Under the pieces are notes generated by a model, which did no database searches, was not told where the DNA came from, and worked only from the letters and a program-made list of their open reading frames with translations. A stretch of 8,909 bases of DNA from Deltaproteobacteria bacterium (lineage in GTDB: Bacteria > Desulfobacterota > GWC2-55-46 > UBA9637): assembly GCA_016234985.1 (NCBI GenBank), contig JACRNK010000189.1, forward strand, positions 1-8,909, in the 5' to 3' direction. The translations under genes were made by a program, and so were the position numbers. Shown here piece after piece: positions 5,727 through 8,909 of the stretch (its first letter is position 1; the number at the start of each line of letters is the position of its first letter).

Positions 5727-6565
5727 GGCAGTTGCTGGCTGCGGTCTTTGTTTTTGCCGCCATTCTCCTTACTATAGCCATTACAGCCTTTTTTCTGTTT
5801 ATTGACACTAAACCGCTGAGCCGGTTTGAATATCTCAATACAATGGCAAGGCTCACAGCCTTTAGATTTACCGGACTGCCGCAACTTGACGACGCAGAGA
5901 CAAAGTTTCTCTACAACAGTTCGTGCACAAGAAAATGCCACAGCAGGGATGTTGTGGAAAGGGCAAGGCATACATCCAGGGAATGGGAAGATGTGGTGCA
6001 CAGGATGAGGCTTGTCAATGGCGCAAGGCTTACGGATAACGAGGCCGTTCAAATTACAAGGTATCTCCAGAAAAACTATTTAAGCAATGTCCCTACGATT
6101 CTCTCCAATGAGGCAAACAGGTTTTTAAAGCAATATCTCTGGAGAAGCGATTTTGGCGAAAGCGACCTCTATATTGATGTAATCTATACGCCCATTGAGT
6201 ATTTTAACCTGATGGGCGGGATTTCAGATGCTGAAAAGCATAATGTGCAGGATTATACGGTGTTTCTTGTTTATCTGAATACGCATCAGGATAGATTGCC
6301 GCAGGTTTTAATGGAAAGGCTGGCTGTATTAAAGGACAATGACGGCAGAAATTACGAGTCGGCAGACTGGAAGGTGTCTTATGAGAGCGGCGATTACCAC
6401 CATATGGAAGGCGTGTTGAGATTTAAGTTTATCCCCGAGGATTTTAATCGGGGAAATATGAAAATTAACAAAGGTTTTATGGAGCTTATTCTAAAGGATC
6501 TGCCGGGCCAGAAAGAGAGGCTTTTCAGATGGGATATGCCTGTGCCGGAGTTTCATGGAAAGTGA
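5723..6565 (+). CDS. Membrane-anchored cytochrome c-like protein with a CX3CH haem motif
   Basis: 280 residues. The start is GTG (5723), overlapping the ccmH stop (GTGA) with GGGGG at 5711-5715 as ribosome-binding site. Residues 4-27 are an uncleaved membrane anchor, leaving the rest outside. Residues 60-120 resemble a small haem domain: NSSCTRKCHSRD (66-76), then EWEDVVHRM (87-95, Met95 a candidate sixth ligand) and an AVQITRYLQKNY helix. This matches the plan of haem domains in quinohaemoprotein amine dehydrogenase-like cytochromes, but the haem motif is C68-x3-C72-H73, not CXXCH. Residues about 130-280 form a second, beta-rich domain that I do not recognise. A small palindrome lies at 6433-6453. 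Its position among CcmH, TlpA and CcdA genes suggests it is a client or component of their maturation pathway. Haem binding is inferred from the motif only. Confidence 0.75.
   Translation: MRQLLAAVFVFAAILLTIAITAFFLFIDTKPLSRFEYLNTMARLTAFRFTGLPQLDDAETKFLYNSSCTRKCHSRDVVERARHTSREWEDVVHRMRLVNGARLTDNEAVQITRYLQKNYLSNVPTILSNEANRFLKQYLWRSDFGESDLYIDVIYTPIEYFNLMGGISDAEKHNVQDYTVFLVYLNTHQDRLPQVLMERLAVLKDNDGRNYESADWKVSYESGDYHHMEGVLRFKFIPEDFNRGNMKINKGFMELILKDLPGQKERLFRWDMPVPEFHGK
6433..6453. repeat. Small palindrome inside the cytochrome-like gene
   Basis: CCCCGA (6433-6438) and TCGGGG (6448-6453) form a stem with a 9-base loop, read in frame near residues 237-244. It resembles the palindrome at 637-659. 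Confidence 0.35.
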
Positions 6566-6566
6566 A

Positions 6567-7226
6567 ATGAAGGCAATTACGAATTACGAATTACGAATTC
6601 CTCCCCCTTTATCCCCCTCTGGAGGGGGACAAGGGAAGGAAAATCGTAAATCTAAAATCGTAAATCTAAAATCTCTTTTCGTGCTTACTGCATACTGCTT
6701 ACTGTTTACTGTTTTCACGGGCTGCGGGCAGAAAGCCGAAGAAGACGGTATAAGAAAGACTCTGCCCAAGGAAGGGGATGCGGCAGCCGCATTCTCTTTA
6801 AAATTGATTGACGGCAACCCATTCAAGTTAAGCGATGCGAAAGGCAACATTGTTGTAATAAACTTCTTTGCATCATGGTGCCATCCCTGTAAAATAGAGG
6901 CGCCTGCTTTGCAGAGGGTATATGCGAAATATAAACAACCCCCTCAATCTTCTTTTAATTCCCCCTTAACAAAGGGGGATAAGGGGGTTGTTTTCATAGG
7001 CATCGCCATTCAGGATACGGATAAAAAAGTCATGGCATATACAAAGGAATTCGGCATTCAATTTCCTGTCGGCATTGACAATTCCGGCAATATTGCAGAG
7101 GCTTATAAAATCTACGGCATACCAAAGACCTTTATAATAGATAAGGAAGGAAAATTTTCTTATATATTTATGGGCGAGATTAAAGAGCATGACTTGATAA
7201 AGGGGATAGAGAAGGCGCTAAAATGA
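6567..7226 (+). CDS. TlpA/ResA-like thiol-disulfide lipoprotein (CXXC)
   Basis: 219 residues from the ATG at 6567. An in-frame ATG at 6555 exists, but 6567 fits better: it lies one base after the preceding stop and gives the same beginning (MKxIT) as the paralogue at 7223. A 36-residue repeat-encoded leader precedes a lipoprotein signal sequence whose lipobox (VFTGC) puts the lipidated Cys at 53. The mature part is a thioredoxin fold with the active site WCHPC (C105, C108) and the cis-proline region YGIPKTFIID. Such proteins reduce disulfides in apocytochromes or CcmH, taking electrons from CcdA. Between AKYK and DKGVVFIGIAIQD lies a palindrome-encoded insertion of about 14 residues absent from the paralogue. 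The stop overlaps the next ATG (ATGA). The redox role is well supported; the specific client is inferred. Confidence 0.85.
   Translation: MKAITNYELRIPPPLSPSGGGQGKENRKSKIVNLKSLFVLTAYCLLFTVFTGCGQKAEEDGIRKTLPKEGDAAAAFSLKLIDGNPFKLSDAKGNIVVINFFASWCHPCKIEAPALQRVYAKYKQPPQSSFNSPLTKGDKGVVFIGIAIQDTDKKVMAYTKEFGIQFPVGIDNSGNIAEAYKIYGIPKTFIIDKEGKFSYIFMGEIKEHDLIKGIEKALK
6575..6714. repeat. Composite repeat encoding the leader and signal core of the first TlpA
   Basis: In order: (AATTACG)3 (6575-6595); a CCTCCCCCT palindrome (6600-6639) with inner stem CCCCCT/AGGGGG (6613-6618/6623-6628); inverted-type units with CGTAAAT alternating with CTAAAAT; then ACTGCAT/ACTGCTT/ACTGTTT heptamers (6687-6714). It is open in frame and encodes everything between the first codons and the lipobox. 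A close copy lies at 7231-7370. Confidence 0.8.
6934..6992. repeat. CCCCCTT palindromic element inside the first TlpA
   Basis: AACAACCCCCT (6934-6944) pairs with AGGGGGTTGTT (6982-6992), enclosing CCCCCTT/AAGGGGG (6961-6967/6972-6978). It is translated as QPPQSSFNSPLTKG and adjacent residues within the thioredoxin fold. The paralogue 650 bases downstream lacks it, which shows directly that it is an in-frame insertion. Confidence 0.85.
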
Positions 7227-7825
7227 AGACAATTACGATTTACGAATTACGAATTCCTCCCCCTTTATCCCCCTCTGGAGGGGGACAGGGGGAGGAAAAT
7301 CGTAAATCTAAAATTTTAAATCTAAAATCTCTTTTCGTGCTTATTGCCTGCTGCTTACTGCTTACTGTAAGTTGCAGCAGCGGTCCTCAGGATAAACAGC
7401 CAACGGCAAAGGTTGGCGCGTCTGCGCCTGCGTTTACGCTTAATCTTGTAAGCGGAGGCTCCTTAACCCTTGACAGCTTTAAGGGAAAGCCGCTTGTCAT
7501 AACATTTATGGCGTCGTGGTGCCCCTGTTCCAATGAGAGCGCGCCTGTTTTTAAAGAGGCATACGGCAAGTATAATCCGAAGGGCGTGGAATTCCTGATG
7601 ATAGGCATACAGGATTCGGAGTCAAAGTTTAAGAAATTTGTGGATAAAAAGCAGTTCCCTTTCCCTGCCGGTTTTGACAAAGGCGATAAAATAGCAAGGC
7701 TCTATGGAGTGAATGCCCCGCCTACAACATTCTTTATAAACAGGGACGGCAAGATAGCCAGGGCATTCTACGGCAAGCTTGTTGAAATAGAAAAGCTGTC
7801 GGCATGGGTTGAAATGATTTTATAG
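7223..7825 (+). CDS. TlpA-like lipoprotein with an atypical CXC active site
   Basis: 200 residues. The ATG overlaps the preceding stop (ATGA). A 36-residue repeat-encoded leader and the hydrophobic stretch SLFVLIACCLLLTVSC lead to a probable lipidated Cys51. The mature domain is a thioredoxin fold: FTLNLVSGGSLTLDSFKG, then LVITFMASWCPCSNESAPVF, then YGVNAPPTTFFINRDG with the cis-proline. The active site is W-C100-P-C102-S where its neighbour has W-C-H-P-C; the distance from Trp to the following Pro is equal in both, so the second Cys is displaced by one position rather than a residue being deleted. It has no palindrome insertion. The ~93% DNA identity of its first 146 bases to the upstream paralogue contrasts with clearly diverged mature domains. 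It likely works with CcdA in extracytoplasmic thiol reduction; the CXC chemistry is unproven. Confidence 0.85.
   Translation: MKTITIYELRIPPPLSPSGGGQGEENRKSKILNLKSLFVLIACCLLLTVSCSSGPQDKQPTAKVGASAPAFTLNLVSGGSLTLDSFKGKPLVITFMASWCPCSNESAPVFKEAYGKYNPKGVEFLMIGIQDSESKFKKFVDKKQFPFPAGFDKGDKIARLYGVNAPPTTFFINRDGKIARAFYGKLVEIEKLSAWVEMIL
7231..7370. repeat. Composite repeat encoding the leader and signal core of the second TlpA
   Basis: Same order as at 6575-6714: three AATTACG-type units (7231-7251); a palindrome with a perfect 9-bp outer stem CCTCCCCCT/AGGGGGAGG (7256-7264/7287-7295) and inner stem CCCCCT/AGGGGG (7269-7274/7279-7284); CGTAAAT/CTAAAAT units; and RYTGYYT heptamers (7343-7370). It begins eight bases after the A of the ATG, exactly as in the first copy. 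Confidence 0.8.
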
Positions 7826-7856
7826 GTCTTATAAGACCTATAAGACTTATAGGTCT
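7821..7856 (+). terminator. Four-unit 9-bp repeat forming terminator-like alternative hairpins
   Basis: Four 9-base units run without gaps: TATAGGTCT, TATAAGACC, TATAAGACT, TATAGGTCT. Units 1-2 and the following bases form a perfect 22-bp palindrome (7821-7842). Alternatively AGACCTATAAG (7834-7844) pairs with CTTATAGGTCT (7846-7856), followed directly by GC and five T residues (7859-7863), as in a Rho-independent terminator. The two folds share bases and exclude each other. The array includes the TAG stop of the second TlpA (7823-7825) and lies 14 bases before the ccdA ATG, so it could set how much transcription reaches ccdA. Confidence 0.45.
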
Positions 7857-7870
7857 GCTTTTTGAATTTT

Positions 7871-8608
7871 ATGGAACCCGGACATCATCACGAGATAGTA
7901 AAATTGGTTTCGGAAATTACCTGCTCCACGGCATTTGCCGGGGCGTTTTCCTCCTTTTTTTCTATCTGGCAGTTTTGCATAGCCCAGATAAGCCCGTTTT
8001 TTGTGGCATTTCTTGCGGGTGTGTATCTGCTTGAAACCAGCGCTGTCAGGAAATCTGCAATAAACCTCTTTATTACATCCCTCGGATATTCAGCAGGTTT
8101 CAGCGTTGTCTTTGCCCTGCTTGGCTCATCAGGCGCAGGCATGGCCGGATATCTGCTTTATCATATAAAAGACTTAAGGATGTTGTCGGGCGTATTCATT
8201 TTGCTGACAGGGGCGCTTATGATTGTCATGGCCTTTATCAGGAATCTTACGCCTGTTTCGCCGCGCATCTTCTGGCTGCTGGCGCCGCTTGCCGGCGCAT
8301 CTTTTGCATTTGTCTATTCACCGTGTATTCCGCCGGTCCTCTCCCAGATTTTGAATTATGCAAGCCAGCCGGAAAATGCGGCAAAAGGATTGCTCCTTCT
8401 TATAGTGTATGGCATGGGCTTGAGCGCGGCTTTTGTTTCTGTTGGAGCGCCGTTTGCGATAGTTATTGGCAGGCTTGCAAAAGGGATAGAGCGGCCTGGC
8501 CTTGTCATTTTCGGATGCGCCTTTTTCCTGATGGTCATGGGAATAATGGCCGTTACCGGCCTGACGATTTATTATAAGGCATTTCTCCTTAGTTTTTTTG
8601 TTGAGTGA
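7871..8608 (+). CDS. ccdA: CcdA-type cytochrome c biogenesis transmembrane protein
   Basis: 245 residues from ATG 7871; a TTG at 7862 would add three residues. Neither start has a clear Shine-Dalgarno. CcdA passes electrons from cytoplasmic thioredoxin across the membrane to periplasmic thiol proteins. About six membrane helices are visible, and the two halves each carry the expected intramembrane cysteine: C36 in FCIAQISPFFVAFLAG and C152 in YSPCIPPVLSQIL. The second site is canonical. The first keeps Cys and the Pro six residues later but has lost the prolines normally at -1 and +3. The N-terminus has a GHHHE cluster (4-8) that could bind metal. It directly follows two TlpA-like genes, its usual partners. 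A terminator-like repeat separates it from them, so its expression may be lower than theirs. Assignment to the family is firm. Confidence 0.88.
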   Translation: MEPGHHHEIVKLVSEITCSTAFAGAFSSFFSIWQFCIAQISPFFVAFLAGVYLLETSAVRKSAINLFITSLGYSAGFSVVFALLGSSGAGMAGYLLYHIKDLRMLSGVFILLTGALMIVMAFIRNLTPVSPRIFWLLAPLAGASFAFVYSPCIPPVLSQILNYASQPENAAKGLLLLIVYGMGLSAAFVSVGAPFAIVIGRLAKGIERPGLVIFGCAFFLMVMGIMAVTGLTIYYKAFLLSFFVE

Positions 8609-8623
8609 AGGCTTATTTTTTTC

Positions 8624-8652
8624 TTGACATTTATTTTTTTGCAGTCTATATT
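8624..8652 (+). promoter_or_regulatory. Strong sigma70-type promoter
   Basis: A consensus TTGACA (8624-8629), a 17-base T-rich spacer and TATATT (8647-8652) lie 15 bases after the ccdA stop. Transcription would start near 8659, leaving a leader of roughly 130 bases before the ATG at 8791. This is the best promoter in the window and marks a new transcription unit. Confidence 0.75.
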
Positions 8653-8775
8653 CTACCCAATCTGTAATAAATGCTATTTTCTAAATCATAAATAATCTCG
8701 TGTAGAGGGAGGTGAAAAAGGCAAATGTTCGTTTCTTTTGATGTTGGGATTTTAAATTCTAAAATAAAAAAACTC

Positions 8776-8785
8776 AAGGAGGTGA
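8776..8785 (+). promoter_or_regulatory. Strong ribosome-binding site deciding the start at 8791
   Basis: AAGGAGGTGA is a near-perfect match to the 16S rRNA anti-Shine-Dalgarno, five bases from the ATG at 8791. A second GGGAGGTGA at 8707-8715, followed by a similar A-rich run, precedes an in-frame ATG at 8725 at a longer spacing of nine bases. Confidence 0.8.
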
Positions 8786-8790
8786 AAAAA

Positions 8791-8909
8791 ATGAAAGCAG
8801 CAAGAAGATGTAGTTTTGTTTTTGCAGTAATTGCGTTTTTTGCATGGCTCGTCCTGCCGGGAATGGTTACGGCAGCAGAGAGAGACTGGCACGTTACGGA
8901 GGCAAGTCC
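8791..8909 (+). CDS. Exported protein, N-terminal fragment (cut by window end)
   Basis: 39 codons are visible, open to the end of the window. The sequence is a classic Sec signal peptide: MKAARR, a hydrophobic core FVFAVIAFFAWLVLPGM, and a cleavage site near VTAAE, with a mature N-terminus RDWHVTEAS. ATG 8791 is chosen because of its excellent Shine-Dalgarno and the normal signal-peptide length it gives; the in-frame ATG at 8725 would add 22 mostly charged residues. A consensus promoter and a leader of about 130 bases precede it, so strong expression is likely. The family cannot be recognised from this fragment. Its own promoter sets it apart from the cytochrome maturation operon, though it may be a co-functioning exported protein. 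Confidence 0.75.
   Translation, partial: MKAARRCSFVFAVIAFFAWLVLPGMVTAAERDWHVTEAS

Noticed and set aside
5432..6052. Minus-strand open frame of 206 codons
   Set aside because: It is antisense to ccmH and the cytochrome gene, both supported by motifs and coupled starts; its translation shows no family features.
6555..6566. Earlier ATG for the first TlpA
   Set aside because: It would overlap the cytochrome gene by 11 bases and break the otherwise identical beginning shared with the paralogue.

Overview
The window looks like a chromosomal piece of an uncultured Gram-negative bacterium. The gene mix (HD-GYP signalling proteins, a CcmH/TlpA/CcdA cytochrome c maturation set, a lone four-helix-bundle gene), the frequent AGG/AGA arginine codons and the many palindromic and 7-bp-period repeats would suit Nitrospirota or a neighbouring deltaproteobacterial-type lineage. 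That placement is inference. All convincing genes lie on the + strand.

Bases 1-317 hold no gene, only two dispersed hairpin repeats. Bases 318-4367 are a signalling block: a membrane HAMP-PAS sensor without an output domain (318-1694), a small four-helix-bundle protein (1769-2158) in a candidate mobile cassette with inverted heptamer-repeat ends, a coiled-coil/PAS protein (2183-2710), and a GAF-GAF-HD-GYP protein (2707-4341). The last has lost a short segment plus reading frame near its end; the original C-terminus is still readable in another frame to 4367. The two latter genes were probably one protein.

Bases 4411-8608 are a compact, mostly translationally coupled operon for envelope redox or haem chemistry: an unrecognised membrane-anchored exported protein, a CcmH-like apocytochrome thiol protein, a membrane-anchored cytochrome c-like protein with an unusual CX3CH haem motif, two TlpA/ResA-like lipoproteins (one CXXC, one CXC) and a CcdA-type electron carrier. 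A plausible model is that CcdA passes cytoplasmic electrons to the TlpA proteins, which reduce CcmH and/or the cytochrome cysteines for haem attachment. No haem lyase (CcmF/CcsA) is in the window. A strong sigma70-type promoter at 8624-8652 then drives an exported protein cut off by the window end.

The most striking layer is repetitive DNA inside genes. Heptanucleotide tandem arrays and CCCCCTT-type palindromes occur between genes and also in frame within coding sequence, where they add residues to a GAF domain, to the exported protein and to one TlpA, and appear to supply the N-terminal leaders and signal-peptide cores of three consecutive exported proteins.
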